Assembly (NCBI RefSeq): GCF_900167945.1
Contig: NZ_FUZA01000002.1
Coordinates: 1,488,001-1,552,000, forward strand
Reading direction: 5' to 3'
Source: Dyadobacter psychrophilus
GTDB taxonomy: Bacteria > Bacteroidota > Bacteroidia > Cytophagales > Spirosomataceae
Length of the DNA: 64,000 nucleotides
The position numbers and the translations under genes are program-made. Shown here in pieces: positions 18,275-27,517 of the stretch. Position 1 is the stretch's first letter; every line of letters begins with the position of its first letter. The notes under the pieces are model-generated. The model had not been told where the DNA came from, ran no database searches, and saw only the letters and a list, made by a program, of their open reading frames with translations.

Positions 18275-19081
18275 TTAGTATGTAACCCTTTCTGCTTTGT
18301 AACCGCCTTTCCAGGTTGTAAAAAGCCAGTAACCGCGTTCTCCCATGCTGGTGGTAAGGTAATAATGAACACCATCCTTGTAAAAGTCCCCGTCCCTGAA
18401 TGTGTGCTGGTGACCGTAGAGCGTGAATTTGACATTCGGGTCATTGGCCAAAAGTCCGGCATAACCGTCCTGTAATTTGGGATCGAAATCACCATCGAAA
18501 GGCGGAATATGCGCAACAACAATCGCGTTTTTATTATCGCGGTTGTCGGCAAGCTGGGATTGAAGCCAGTTCAAATTGGGAACCTCACCATTGAAAATGT
18601 ATTCCCGTGAGTTTGTATTGATAAAAATGAATTTGTTATCCCCATATTCAAATGAGTAATCCATAGGGCCGTAAATTTTCCGGTAAGCCGCCGGTCCGTT
18701 CGCAACCAGGTCGTGATTGCCAATAACGGTCAGGTAAGGACATTTCAGCTTAACCATGATCTCATTCACCCATTTAAATTCCTGGGAAAGCCCGAAGTCG
18801 GAAATATCACCTGCATGCAGCACAAAGGCCGCGTCTTTCTGACTGTTGGCGCTTTTTATGAAAGCGTCCGTTTCATCGTACCAGCGCTGCGTATCTCCCA
18901 TAAGGATAAACCTGACCGTGTCCTTTAAAGGAATGGCCTGAATGCGCTCAATATTTTTCTGATTTAAATTAGTTTCGCTCTCTTTAAAAATGACCTGATT
19001 GGGATTGTACTGAAATATGCCTTCACAGGCTGTTAAAGTCATTCCCAAAGCGAGCAAAAGGGCTTTTGGAGAATCTTTCAA
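18275..19081 (-). CDS. Metallophosphoesterase lipoprotein
   Basis: 268 residues. N-terminal lipobox LTAC after a hydrophobic stretch predicts a lipid-anchored protein. All calcineurin-type metal motifs are present in order: GDTQRW, HAGDISDFG, VIGNHD, AHIPPFDGDF and LYGHQHT. Family knowledge: two-metal phosphoesterases acting on mono- or diesters; substrate unknown. Transcribed ahead of the outer-membrane-type protein, which suggests a joint envelope function. Confidence 0.93.
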   Translation of the reverse strand: MKDSPKALLLALGMTLTACEGIFQYNPNQVIFKESETNLNQKNIERIQAIPLKDTVRFILMGDTQRWYDETDAFIKSANSQKDAAFVLHAGDISDFGLSQEFKWVNEIMVKLKCPYLTVIGNHDLVANGPAAYRKIYGPMDYSFEYGDNKFIFINTNSREYIFNGEVPNLNWLQSQLADNRDNKNAIVVAHIPPFDGDFDPKLQDGYAGLLANDPNVKFTLYGHQHTFRDGDFYKDGVHYYLTTSMGERGYWLFTTWKGGYKAERVTY

Positions 19082-19223
19082 GATATGGCTAATTTTGGTT
19101 GCAATGATCAGGTAACCATAAACGTTGCGTTATAATTCCGAAAAATGCCCGTTCTGACAGTAATAAGGCAATATTTTAAGGCACGATTATTGCAATGTGC
19201 TGTTAATCTTACTCTAATATGTT

Positions 19224-19688
19224 ATGAAAATAAAAACTATCGGAATGCTCGGATTGCTGGGATTCCTCTCTATCACAATGCCGCTGACTGCCCAGGTTGT
19301 TTCAAAGGATTCTTTGAACATGCTGAAAGAGCAAAAGGCAAACCTTGAAGTCAGCAAAAAATTGAACGAGCGTAAAATGGAGCTTGCCAAGCTGGAAAAC
19401 GAACTGGATGGCGCAACGCGCGAAATGGAAAAGACGGCTGAGCAAGCGCAGCGATCAGCGGATGATAACCAAAAGAATGCTGAAAAATTGGGCAGCGACC
19501 CACAGGACAAAAAATTGGCCAGAAGAGCCGGAAACAGCGCGAGCGGTGCCAGAAAGGATGCCAAACGCGCCAGAAAAGCGGCCGACCATCTCGACGATCT
19601 TAAAAAAGACATTGAGTCATTAAAAAGAAGAATTGCGGATGACGAAGCAAAATTAGCCGATATCCAGGGCGGATCTTCTTCAAACTAA
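19224..19688 (+). CDS. Secreted coiled-coil protein
   Basis: 154 residues: signal peptide (about 1-23, ending LTAQ), then one long charged helix with heptad character from about residue 30 to 148, rich in Lys, Glu, Asp and Ala ('KLNERKMELAKLENELDGA', 'LKRRIADDEAKLADIQ'). No enzymatic motif. Probably a periplasmic structural or adaptor protein. A strong terminator follows 24 bases after its stop. Confidence 0.82.
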   Translation: MKIKTIGMLGLLGFLSITMPLTAQVVSKDSLNMLKEQKANLEVSKKLNERKMELAKLENELDGATREMEKTAEQAQRSADDNQKNAEKLGSDPQDKKLARRAGNSASGARKDAKRARKAADHLDDLKKDIESLKRRIADDEAKLADIQGGSSSN

Positions 19689-19712
19689 TTACATGATCCT
19701 CTTCTTTTTACG

Positions 19713-19747
19713 GGGTGTATCCATTCATTTGGATGCACCCTTTTTTT
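19713..19747 (+). terminator. Rho-independent terminator of the coiled-coil gene
   Basis: Stem GGGTGTATCC / GGATGCACCC (one G-T pair), 8-base loop, then seven T. It also shows that translation of the next gene begins after it, at 19804, and not at the earlier in-frame start. Confidence 0.9.
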
Positions 19748-19803
19748 GTTGTCGCGCGGCATGCTTTTTTAATAAGATTGATATCAATCAACAAATAAAA
19801 ATC

Positions 19804-20310
19804 ATGGCTACTGCAACAGCAAAAACCAATACAAAGAAAACGGCGCCAAAAGCGGCAACTAAAACGGCGTCTAAATCAACCGCCGCAAAAAGTGAGACTA
19901 AAACGGCTGCAAAAAAAACGACTGCTGATAAAGCAGAGACTAAAACAGCTGCAAAGACGGCCACCAAAACGACGGCTAAGACCGCAACCAAAGCAGCTCC
20001 TAAAAGCACTGCCAAAAAAGGCAGCGATTCCGATTCCAAGTCAAACACAACTACTAATCACGATGAGATCCGGGCTTGGGTAGAACAGCGAGGCGGGAAA
20101 CCGGCAATGGTAAAAGGAACCGGCAAAAAGAAAGCTGATACCGGAATCCTGAGAATCGACTTTCCCGGATATTCGGGTGAAGACACATTACAAGAAATAA
20201 GCTGGGACGAGTTCTTTCAGAAGTTTGACGAAGGAAATCTTCAATTCCTGCATCAAACAGAAACAGCAGACGGGAAAGAAAGCCGTTTTAATAAGTTTGT
20301 TTCAAAGTAA
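19804..20310 (+). CDS. Histone-H1-like Lys/Ala/Thr tail fused to a small stress-type domain
   Basis: 168 residues from MATATAKTNTKK. Residues 1-80 are almost only Lys, Ala and Thr in imperfect repeats of the TAAKTATK/ETKTAAKK kind, like histone H1 tails and bacterial AlgP/Hc1 proteins, and should bind DNA without specificity. Residues 84-168 form a separate conserved domain (HDEIRAWVEQRGGKPAMVKG, ILRIDFPGYSGEDTLQEISW, and DEFFQKFDEGNLQFLHQ, then 'ADGKESRFNKFV'). Such domains also occur alone in bacteria, sometimes mislabelled as glucan-branching enzyme. Function unknown; chromatin association is inferred from the tail. Confidence 0.88.
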   Translation: MATATAKTNTKKTAPKAATKTASKSTAAKSETKTAAKKTTADKAETKTAAKTATKTTAKTATKAAPKSTAKKGSDSDSKSNTTTNHDEIRAWVEQRGGKPAMVKGTGKKKADTGILRIDFPGYSGEDTLQEISWDEFFQKFDEGNLQFLHQTETADGKESRFNKFVSK

Positions 20311-20331
20311 ACTAGTCCGACTACAACGCTC

Positions 20332-20359
20332 AGGCCTCGCAAATTGCGAGGCCTTTTTT
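20332..20359 (+). terminator. Rho-independent terminator after the histone-like gene
   Basis: Perfect stem AGGCCTCGC / GCGAGGCCT around a 5-base loop, followed by a T run. Sits about 20 bases after the stop codon. Confidence 0.92.
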
Positions 20360-20564
20360 GTATAAAAACTTTTTAATCTTTTTATATTGATAATAATTAT
20401 TAAACATATAAAATGTACTATATAAATAAATAAGCATAGTCGACGAAGCCACTTACAATGTGCTTACCGCAAAAACTTTTAAAAAGCGGTAATTAAATAA
20501 TTCAGGAAAATGAGCTTTAATGTTATTTTTGACGCGCTATCACCCGGCAACAACTTAACCGCGA

Positions 20565-21035
20565 ATGACCTGGGCAATATTCCATAAACACAGACCAACG
20601 ATTCTTTACGGCATTTCACTTGCCCTGCTGTTGTTTTTATTGAAGTGGCTGGAACTTCGCTTCATCGTTATCAATCATATCTTTGAAATTTATGCGGGCG
20701 CTATTGCACTGCTCTTTACCGGCCTTGGAATTTGGCTCGCGCTCAAATTGACGAAGCCGAAAGTTGAGACAGTGATTGTCGAAAAAGAAGTGTTTATCGA
20801 TACCAAAGAATTCCGCTTCAATGCCCAGGAACAGGCCCGACTTGGTTTAAGCAAAAGAGAACTCGAAGTCCTCGGTCTGATTTCCGAAGGCCTCAGCAAC
20901 CAAGAAATTGCAGCGCAGCTATTCGTTTCCCTCAACACAGTGAAAACGCATTCTTCCAGATTATTCGAAAAGATGGAAGTTAAGAGCCGCACACAAGCCG
21001 TTGAGAAAGCGAAAAGGCTGAGCCTCATCCCCTAA
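20565..21035 (+). CDS. Membrane-anchored LuxR-type transcriptional regulator
   Basis: 156 residues. Two hydrophobic helices (about 13-33 and 38-60) are followed by a short linker and a LuxR/GerE HTH (about 92-152: [20 protein letters not shown], '[19 protein letters not shown]'). No receiver domain, so regulation must come from the membrane helices or from release of the HTH. It is followed by a DUF4199 membrane-protein gene on the same strand. Confidence 0.9.
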   Translation: MTWAIFHKHRPTILYGISLALLLFLLKWLELRFIVINHIFEIYAGAIALLFTGLGIWLALKLTKPKVETVIVEKEVFIDTKEFRFNAQEQARLGLSKRELEVLGLISEGLSNQEIAAQLFVSLNTVKTHSSRLFEKMEVKSRTQAVEKAKRLSLIP

Positions 21036-21152
21036 CATGCGTCATACTAAGGAGTGAAAAAAGTGGGTTTACACTAAAATCACCCGAAAGTATGAGTTAA
21101 ATTAGCGAGCGCCTCCTCAATTTTGCTGCATAACCTAATAATTAGTCGCATT

Positions 21153-21689
21153 ATGAAAAAAATTATTCTGGTCTGCGGATTGATCTCCGGGATCATTGTT
21201 TCCGTGTTCATGGTTTCATCCATCGCCGCATGCTATTCCAGCAGTGATTTTGAGGGAAATATGCTGCTTGGCTATGCGGCAATGCTACTCTCATTTTCAT
21301 TGATCTTTGTCGGCGTGAAAAATTTCCGGGACAAGTATAGCGGCGGTTCCGTGACATTCGGGAAAGCATTTCAAATCGGCCTACTCATAACATTAATTGC
21401 CTCAACAGTATATGTAATTGTCTGGCTGATTGATTATTACTTGTTTGTTCCCGAATTTATGGAGCGCTACACAACACACGTTATGCGTGAATTGCAGCGA
21501 GAAGGGGCAACTGCGCAGGAGTTGCAGGAAAAATCCTTAGAAATGGAAGGCTATCGCGAAATGTACAAAAGCCCGTTGATGATCATTCTTTTTACTTATG
21601 CAGAAATTCTGCCGGTTGGGCTCGTTGTTTCATTGTTATCCGCACTGATCCTGAAAAAGAAACCGTCGCAACCGTTGCCTGCAATTTAA
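21153..21689 (+). CDS. DUF4199 membrane protein
   Basis: 178 residues from MKKIILVCGL; an upstream start 30 bases earlier would break the first helix's usual position. Four hydrophobic segments (about 5-25, 32-50, 68-90, 140-165) with the family's 'FGKAFQIGLLITLIASTVYV' stretch and a charged loop between helices 3 and 4 are the DUF4199 pattern. Function not known. Common in Bacteroidota beside LuxR-type or glyoxalase-like genes, as here. Confidence 0.87.
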   Translation: MKKIILVCGLISGIIVSVFMVSSIAACYSSSDFEGNMLLGYAAMLLSFSLIFVGVKNFRDKYSGGSVTFGKAFQIGLLITLIASTVYVIVWLIDYYLFVPEFMERYTTHVMRELQREGATAQELQEKSLEMEGYREMYKSPLMIILFTYAEILPVGLVVSLLSALILKKKPSQPLPAI

Positions 21690-21729
21690 TTAGCCATTTC
21701 TTTAATACTTAACCAACCGATTAATCAGA

Positions 21730-22116
21730 ATGAAAATTATCGTAACGAGTGTAATGGTCGATGACCAGGAAAAAGCAAGAGCCTTTTATACAGAAAAGTT
21801 AGGCTTCAAAGTGAAATCTGATGTTCCCGTGGGAGAATACAAGTGGCTGACGGTTGTTTCACCAGAGGACGAACACAGCGTAGAGCTGCTGCTAGAACCG
21901 ATGGCTTTTGGTCCTGCAAAGGTTTACCAGAAACAATTATTTGACGCCAACATTCCGGCGACAATGTTTGGGGTTGACAATATTCAGGAGACCTACGAAA
22001 AGCTTATGGAGCTCGGGGTGAAATTTAAGGGAGAGCCTAAAAAAATGGGTGACGTCACTATCGCCGTTTTCGAAGACACCTGCGGAAACCTGATCCAAAT
22101 TGCCGAGCAGCATTAA
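21730..22116 (+). CDS. VOC-family (glyoxalase/bleomycin-resistance fold) protein
   Basis: 128 residues, two beta-alpha-beta-beta-beta modules: 'VTSVMVDDQEKARAFYTEKL', 'WLTVVSPEDEHSVELLLEP' and the closing 'FEDTCGNLIQIAEQ', where the Glu/Gln positions would bind a metal. Such proteins cover lyases, dioxygenases and resistance proteins, so the reaction is open. Follows DUF4199 by 40 bases on the same strand. Confidence 0.9.
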   Translation: MKIIVTSVMVDDQEKARAFYTEKLGFKVKSDVPVGEYKWLTVVSPEDEHSVELLLEPMAFGPAKVYQKQLFDANIPATMFGVDNIQETYEKLMELGVKFKGEPKKMGDVTIAVFEDTCGNLIQIAEQH

Positions 22117-22433
22117 TGTTGTAACAAGCGCTCGGCGCCTCGGGATAAATGGGATAGTGCTCGTTGCTGTGATATCCCGGAAAAAGTATAAGTGTGTGCA
22201 TAGTAAAATATAGTGTGTGTACCAGAACTTTATTAAGCCGTTACAAATAAACGTTAATAGTAATTTGTTCTCAAAGCCGTTGATTGACTGGTGGGGTTCA
22301 ATTAGTAATCGGTAAATCAGCGGGAAAATGTCGGTTTCGTACAATTTTTCCGGAAAGCCAGATCTTATCTTTACTGCGACCAAGCATTGTACTGCCGTCA
22401 ACTGCCAGCACATCTAAACTTTATCACCTAGCC

Positions 22434-23234
22434 ATGAAGCCAATTATCAGAAAATCAGCCCTTAATAAGTACATTAAGAACATTTGGATTTTGGAAAACC
22501 ATGATATTGAGAAAACCGATCATTCCCTTAAATTCTTTGCAGACGGCTGTTCCGGCCTGATGTTTCAGCAAACGGAGTCGGGCGTCTTCATCGGGGATAA
22601 AGAATTATCCAGCTTCCTATTATATGGCCAAACGGTTAAACCAATTGAAATGAAATGTTCCGGCAGCTACAAAATGATCGTTTTTGTACTGTATCCCTAT
22701 GCAGTTCATGCACTGTTTGGCCTTAATGCCAGTGAATTAACGGATACATGCCTTGATATGCGCACTTATTCGGCTCTTTCGAAAGAAGTGGAAACCAATA
22801 TAAGGCAAGCCGTTTCTACCGAAGAACAAGTCGGGATCATGGAAACATTTCTCTCGAACCAGGCCAGCTCCGCCAATGCTGACCTGCAAATTCAGCATAT
22901 GACGACATTTATTATGAATTCAAATGGCACATATGCTGTCAAAGATTTGCAGGAGACCACGGAAATGTCGGAGCGCACATTCGAGCGGAAATTTGCGAAA
23001 CAGGTGGGTGTGCCGCCAAAATTATTCTCGAAGATCATCCGTTTTCATTCTTCTATCAGGCAAATGGACAAGGGTAAATACGAGAAATTATCAGATGTTG
23101 CCTACGAGAACGGATATTCCGACCAGTCGCACTTTGTGAGAAACTTCAAAGAATTCACCAGCATTACCCCGCGCGCCTACCAGTCGAAAAGAGTTTCAGA
23201 AAATGAGTCACTTGACGGTTTCATCCAAGTTTAG
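22434..23234 (+). CDS. AraC-family transcriptional regulator
   Basis: 266 residues from MKPIIRKSAL; the frame is open upstream but that part is not protein-like. The N-terminal domain (1-150) resembles the DUF6597-type sensing region of Bacteroidota AraC proteins ('LKFFADGCSGLMFQ'), and the C-terminal HTH pair contains 'VKDLQETTEMSERTFERKF' and 'DVAYENGYSDQSHFVRNFKEF'. It lies 57 bases upstream of the NmrA-like gene, which it probably controls. Confidence 0.92.
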   Translation: MKPIIRKSALNKYIKNIWILENHDIEKTDHSLKFFADGCSGLMFQQTESGVFIGDKELSSFLLYGQTVKPIEMKCSGSYKMIVFVLYPYAVHALFGLNASELTDTCLDMRTYSALSKEVETNIRQAVSTEEQVGIMETFLSNQASSANADLQIQHMTTFIMNSNGTYAVKDLQETTEMSERTFERKFAKQVGVPPKLFSKIIRFHSSIRQMDKGKYEKLSDVAYENGYSDQSHFVRNFKEFTSITPRAYQSKRVSENESLDGFIQV

Positions 23235-23256
23235 GGTTTACCGCAGCAGTAGTTTT

Positions 23257-23281
23257 GATCAAAATTAATGTTGGATCAAAA
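23257..23281 (+). promoter_or_regulatory. Direct repeat GATCAAAA x2 before the NmrA-like gene
   Basis: GATCAAAA at 23257-23264 and at 23274-23281, 17 bases apart, ending 10 bases before the start codon and directly behind an AraC gene. Candidate AraC-protein operator; no experiment or search supports it. Confidence 0.3.
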
Positions 23282-23291
23282 CAATTAGCTC

Positions 23292-24119
23292 ATGAAAACC
23301 TTAGTATTAGGAGGAACCGGCAAAACGGGCCGCAAAGTTGCCGAAAAATTGAAGAGCCTGAATGCAGACGTCAGAATCGGATCGCGTTCCGCTTCGCCTG
23401 CTTTTGACTGGGAAGACAAGTCAACCTGGAACGGTGCACTTGAAGGGACGGATCAGGTCTACATCACCTTTCAACCTGACCTGGCTGCCCCCGGTGCCCC
23501 AGCCGAAATAAGTGCATTTACAAAAGCAGCAGTGGACGCGGGCGTCAAAAAACTGGTCTTACTTTCTGGCCGTGGAGAAGAAGAGGCGCAGCATTGTGAG
23601 CAGATCGTCATGGCGTCGGGCCTGGATTGGACCCTTGTACGAGCCAGTTTTTTTAATCAAAATTTCAGCGAGAGTTTTCTGGTTGACTCCATCGCTGCCG
23701 GATACGTTATGTTACCTGTGGGTGGGATACGCGAACCCTTCATCGATACCGACGACATTGCGGACGTAGCCGTTGCTGCACTGACCGAAGCAAAGCACAG
23801 CCGCAAAATTTATGAAGTAACGGGACCGAGGCTTATTACTTTTGGTGAAGCTGTTCAGGAAATTGCGAGAGCAACTGACAGGAAAATTGTATATCAGGAA
23901 GTAACGGCTGATGAATATGAGGCCATGCTCATGAAATATCACGTTCCTTCCGATGTCATTTCGCTATTGAATTATCTGTTTACGGAAGTAATGGACGGGC
24001 GGAACGAATATTTATCTGACGGTGTGGAAGAAGCATTGGGCAGAAAGCCAACGGATTTTAGTGAATTTGTTCAAAAAACTATTGAAACCGGCGTTTGGGA
24101 TCAACCCGCTTACAAGTAG
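23292..24119 (+). CDS. NmrA-like NAD(P)-binding atypical SDR
   Basis: 275 residues. N-terminal Rossmann loop LGGTGKTGRKVAEKL, 'RIGSRSASPAFDWED' (cofactor-selecting region), 'VKKLVLLSGRGEE', and no Tyr-x-x-x-Lys catalytic pair, which together mark the NmrA/atypical SDR group often annotated as ergot-alkaloid-like reductases. Could be a redox sensor or a quinone or enone reductase. Its product is probably controlled by the AraC protein encoded just upstream. Confidence 0.9.
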   Translation: MKTLVLGGTGKTGRKVAEKLKSLNADVRIGSRSASPAFDWEDKSTWNGALEGTDQVYITFQPDLAAPGAPAEISAFTKAAVDAGVKKLVLLSGRGEEEAQHCEQIVMASGLDWTLVRASFFNQNFSESFLVDSIAAGYVMLPVGGIREPFIDTDDIADVAVAALTEAKHSRKIYEVTGPRLITFGEAVQEIARATDRKIVYQEVTADEYEAMLMKYHVPSDVISLLNYLFTEVMDGRNEYLSDGVEEALGRKPTDFSEFVQKTIETGVWDQPAYK

Positions 24120-24134
24120 CCACAATTCAAAAAC

Positions 24135-24163
24135 AGAAGCCCGGTCAATTTGGCCGGGCTTCT
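24135..24163. terminator. Terminator hairpin between convergent genes
   Basis: Stem AGAAGCCCGG / CCGGGCTTCT. On the minus strand it is followed by a T run, so it ends transcription of the alpha/beta-hydrolase gene best; it may also stop the NmrA-like transcript from the other side. Confidence 0.8.
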
Positions 24164-24181
24164 GTACTTATACAGCAGTTT

Positions 24182-24982
24182 CTATACCATTTGAACCCTG
24201 TACAAGTCCACCCATTGGTTCACAAAATCCATGACTTCTTCCACACCTGGCTCGCCGCAAATGTAATGTGAACGGCCTTCGAACTCTTTATAAGTAGTCA
24301 CTCCGGCAGTTTCTTCATATGCTTTGCTATTTTTTTCGACCAATTCTGTTGGTACAATCTGGTCTTCTCTGCCACTGATAAATAGCAATGGCACATGCGG
24401 CAGGTCAAGATCAATGTGTGCCGATGATCCGAGACAGCCTCTTAATATATTGCGACTGTCATGCGTGGCCGTACTTTCGAATGCCTGTAATGCCTGATCT
24501 TCACTCAAAGTATTGCAAAAACTCTCGTGGAAACTTTCAGGAGTCTGAAAGAATGGCTCGTCACCTTTGAAAGGATTGGTAATGGTAGCCACATTCTTAA
24601 AAAATGGCCAGTCAAGCGTCATCATCATGTTTGGCGCTACGGAACTCACCGGCACGCCCAGACATGCCAGATTTTTGTTAACAAAGATTTGCGTAAGCAG
24701 CCCGCCAACCGAATGTCCGATAATGATGGGCTTATCTTCGGGCGCAGGATTATTACCGCCTGCTTCAATGACAACCCGCTCCATTGCCTCAATGACATCA
24801 TCCAGCATCAGGTCGCCCAATGTTGCCGGTGGGTTGCTTCTCAGCGCAGCAGGCTCCCCTTCGTGATCGGGCCAGGCCGGCACGACACATTTAAATCCCT
24901 GCTGGCTAAAATAGGCAACCCATTTGTCCCAGCTTTTGGGATTTTGAAACATTCCATGTATAAAAACGATCGTCCCTTTCAT
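24182..24982 (-). CDS. Alpha/beta hydrolase
   Basis: 266 residues, cytoplasmic (no signal peptide). Oxyanion region 'IVFIHGMFQNPKSW', nucleophile elbow GHSVGG, acid residue near 'FISGREDQIVP' and His in 'FEGRSHYICGEPG'. These fit the lipase/esterase-like fold; substrate unknown. Monocistronic between a convergent neighbour and a divergent one. Confidence 0.92.
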   Translation of the reverse strand: MKGTIVFIHGMFQNPKSWDKWVAYFSQQGFKCVVPAWPDHEGEPAALRSNPPATLGDLMLDDVIEAMERVVIEAGGNNPAPEDKPIIIGHSVGGLLTQIFVNKNLACLGVPVSSVAPNMMMTLDWPFFKNVATITNPFKGDEPFFQTPESFHESFCNTLSEDQALQAFESTATHDSRNILRGCLGSSAHIDLDLPHVPLLFISGREDQIVPTELVEKNSKAYEETAGVTTYKEFEGRSHYICGEPGVEEVMDFVNQWVDLYRVQMV

Positions 24983-25247
24983 TTTTTTGTCTGTTGATGA
25001 TTAATAATAACATTAAGGCTTAAATCTAAATAATCTTGCCAAAATCCTCAAAATCACAACATTACCACTTGCTGGAATATTCTATAAGTTGGGAAGCAAC
25101 CACAGCGCCCTTAGTTCCCGGCTCGGAATACACTTCGCGGAGGAAATTCAAGCATTCAGCAAGGATTATTTACACTACAAAATGTTGCTGTTCCTCTCCC
25201 GGGATAAGGTTTTCACTTTTGTGCTAACCAATCACAAATCAATAGCC

Positions 25248-26606
25248 ATGAAAAAATTATCCGTTTTACTTATGTCCTTTTGGCTTTCAATCGGATTTAC
25301 AAGCGCGCAGGATTCTGCGCGTTACCAACTGCGCCTGTCAGTTCCCGTGATCGACCTGCCGCAAAACAGGGATCTGCCTTATCGACACCCATCCATGAAC
25401 CAGGCGCTGGAATTTTCGGCTGACTTTTATGAACTGGGCTATCTGGGGATTGACAAAATCGGCAATGTGCTTTTGAGACCTAAGACAAAGGAGTATACAA
25501 AGGGAAGAAAGATGTTGAATGCAGGATTTAAATATCTGCTCAGCGCAGCTTTTGTCAAATATGGAAGTGAGCTGCCAATTCCACTGGGTGTTTGGGCGCA
25601 CGAGGAGTTTCACCGAGCCGTTTTGGGTGTCAACAATATAAATTCGAAAAACGGAAACTGGTTTCCGCACCGGTGGGACGGAACGGTGTACGGGGTCGCG
25701 GACCAGGATCTGACCGAACTCAAAAGCAAACACCCCGATCAATTACTTTACGCATATGTCGCAGGCGTGCATTCGGAAGTGTTATTGAACAGGAAGATTT
25801 CTGTTGAGGATTTTTACAAAAAACGAACATTGTCTAAAAATGCACTGATACTTTATAACGCATGGTATGTCTGGGATTATTTCAAATTTTCTGCTAGTCC
25901 GGTGACGGATTCTGTGAAGATATGGGGTGCTAAAAATGAAAATCCTGATCCAAAGCAGCGAGATTTCGCAGGGGCGGACCTTACTGCCTGGGCTTATGAC
26001 ATGTTCAACCCTGATAAACCTTACACGGCTCGGGACAAGTTTCCAAATGGCGAAGGTGTAAACCGGCGAGTTGGATACTCGGATTTGTCGCCGGATGCAC
26101 AGCAATATTTATTAAAACAGAAAAAATTATCGCTGCTAAACTTCGTAAATCCGGCCATATTTTTCATTAACCGCATCCCGCTAGGCAAACGCGCATCGTT
26201 CAATTTCTTCATGCAATATGCGCCTGCGCATTTCGGGAATGACATCTCTATCACACTTCCCATACAATATCACAACACGGACTTGCTCCTGGGCATTCAT
26301 AAATTCAGCAATTTCAAATCCGAAGGCTACGGACTGGATCTGGGATTATTTAACAAAAAAATAACGAAACGCCTGGAAACGGATCTTACTTTACGAATTT
26401 GGGATCAGCCAGAAAGCTTCTATAATGATGTTAAACACACCGGCGCAGCCATTCAACTGGACGCCCGTTACAACATTACAAAAAACATCGCGCTGGCAGT
26501 TTCCGTCAACGGCAAAACCAAGGGCTGGGAAATGGGAAACCCCTATCTCAAAGCCAATTTATCCTCACGTTTCGGACTGCGTTATGTTTTGAGGTCAAGC
26601 CGATAA
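25248..26606 (+). CDS. Exported protein of unknown family with an HEEFH motif
   Basis: 452 residues from MKKLSVLLMSFW with a signal peptide ending near TSAQ; the frame is open further upstream, but only this start gives a signal peptide at the N-terminus. The central part has GVWAHEEFHRAVLG, an HExxH zinc-site pattern, followed about 55 residues later by 'AGVHSEVLLN', a possible further ligand region. The C-terminal 150 residues look like beta-strands of an outer-membrane barrel and end in '...FGLRYVLRSSR'. I do not recognise the family. A membrane-associated metalloprotease is one reading; the motif may also be chance. Confidence 0.8.
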   Translation: MKKLSVLLMSFWLSIGFTSAQDSARYQLRLSVPVIDLPQNRDLPYRHPSMNQALEFSADFYELGYLGIDKIGNVLLRPKTKEYTKGRKMLNAGFKYLLSAAFVKYGSELPIPLGVWAHEEFHRAVLGVNNINSKNGNWFPHRWDGTVYGVADQDLTELKSKHPDQLLYAYVAGVHSEVLLNRKISVEDFYKKRTLSKNALILYNAWYVWDYFKFSASPVTDSVKIWGAKNENPDPKQRDFAGADLTAWAYDMFNPDKPYTARDKFPNGEGVNRRVGYSDLSPDAQQYLLKQKKLSLLNFVNPAIFFINRIPLGKRASFNFFMQYAPAHFGNDISITLPIQYHNTDLLLGIHKFSNFKSEGYGLDLGLFNKKITKRLETDLTLRIWDQPESFYNDVKHTGAAIQLDARYNITKNIALAVSVNGKTKGWEMGNPYLKANLSSRFGLRYVLRSSR

Positions 26607-27383
26607 GAACCGCTCGATCAGCCCGGCAACGTGGCTGTATGCTTCCGGGCCATTTCCTAATGTGGTGATTTCTCCCATATAGTCGCCGTGGCCGCCGGGG
26701 ATGATCATTAGCTCGGAACCGGCGATCAGGCGATGCATTTCCAATGCGTGTTCCGGCTTTGTGACGTCATTGTCACCTGCCAGGATCAACGTTTTCGCTT
26801 TAATGCCAGCAATAGCGCCTTCGGGAATATTCTTGAATGTATTCATCCGCTCCTGATCGCGTGTGAACATCGTACGGAGATCCTGTTCGTTTTGGTTAAC
26901 GGCCCTGAAAGCATCTTTTAATGGTTGCGGCATGGTTTCCAAATTCCCGTTCCGGATGAAATCCCAGATCATTTGTGGCGCTCCGTCTTTTTTGAAAATA
27001 GCCGAAGCGATTATCATTTTATCCACAACTGCGGGATGGCGGATAGCGATTTGAAAAGCAGTTGTTCCTCCGTTACTGAAACCAAAAATGTCGGCTTTGG
27101 AAATATCCAGATTTTTCATCAGCCCAGCTACATCGTCCGCATCGCTTTCAAAACTGAGCGGCTTACCTCTGTTGCCGGTACGACCATGCGCCTCCATTTC
27201 AATCGCGATGACCTGATGATTTACAGCCAATTTTTCCAAAATTCTCCCAAATGTAGTGTCGATCGTAGATCCGCCGCCATGTATCAGCACAATTGGTTTT
27301 CCCGCGCCGTGTATTTCATAATACATTTTGAGACCGTTGACTTCTGAGTAGCCAGTGACAGGATTAGGAATGTCCATTTTCAT
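26595..27383 (-). CDS. Alpha/beta hydrolase
   Basis: 262 residues without signal peptide. 'IVLIHGGGSTIDTTF' is the oxyanion region, GFSNGG the nucleophile elbow, 'LILAGDNDVTKPEHALEMHR' the acid, and GGHGDYMG the histidine. The cap and core resemble haloperoxidase/esterase-type enzymes. Its stop overlaps the stop of the convergent HEEFH-protein gene by 12 bases. Confidence 0.93.
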   Translation of the reverse strand: MKMDIPNPVTGYSEVNGLKMYYEIHGAGKPIVLIHGGGSTIDTTFGRILEKLAVNHQVIAIEMEAHGRTGNRGKPLSFESDADDVAGLMKNLDISKADIFGFSNGGTTAFQIAIRHPAVVDKMIIASAIFKKDGAPQMIWDFIRNGNLETMPQPLKDAFRAVNQNEQDLRTMFTRDQERMNTFKNIPEGAIAGIKAKTLILAGDNDVTKPEHALEMHRLIAGSELMIIPGGHGDYMGEITTLGNGPEAYSHVAGLIERFLSA

Positions 27384-27517
27384 AATGCTAAAAACACTTT
27401 TGGTTTAAAATCTGCGTGGGATCGCGCAAAAAATTCACGGAACCGTTGCCTAAAAGTAAATAGTTATTTGAAGTTTTTTTTGTGATATTTATAGATACAA
27501 CTTAAACACTGATACCA

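Noticed and set aside
19788..20048. Very hydrophobic minus-strand frame within the Lys-rich tail
   Set aside because: Val/Ala-rich translation is simply the reverse of Lys/Ala/Thr codons.
20360..20564. Possible small RNA between the histone-like gene terminator and the LuxR gene
   Set aside because: No promoter match and no terminator of its own; simple AT-rich spacer.
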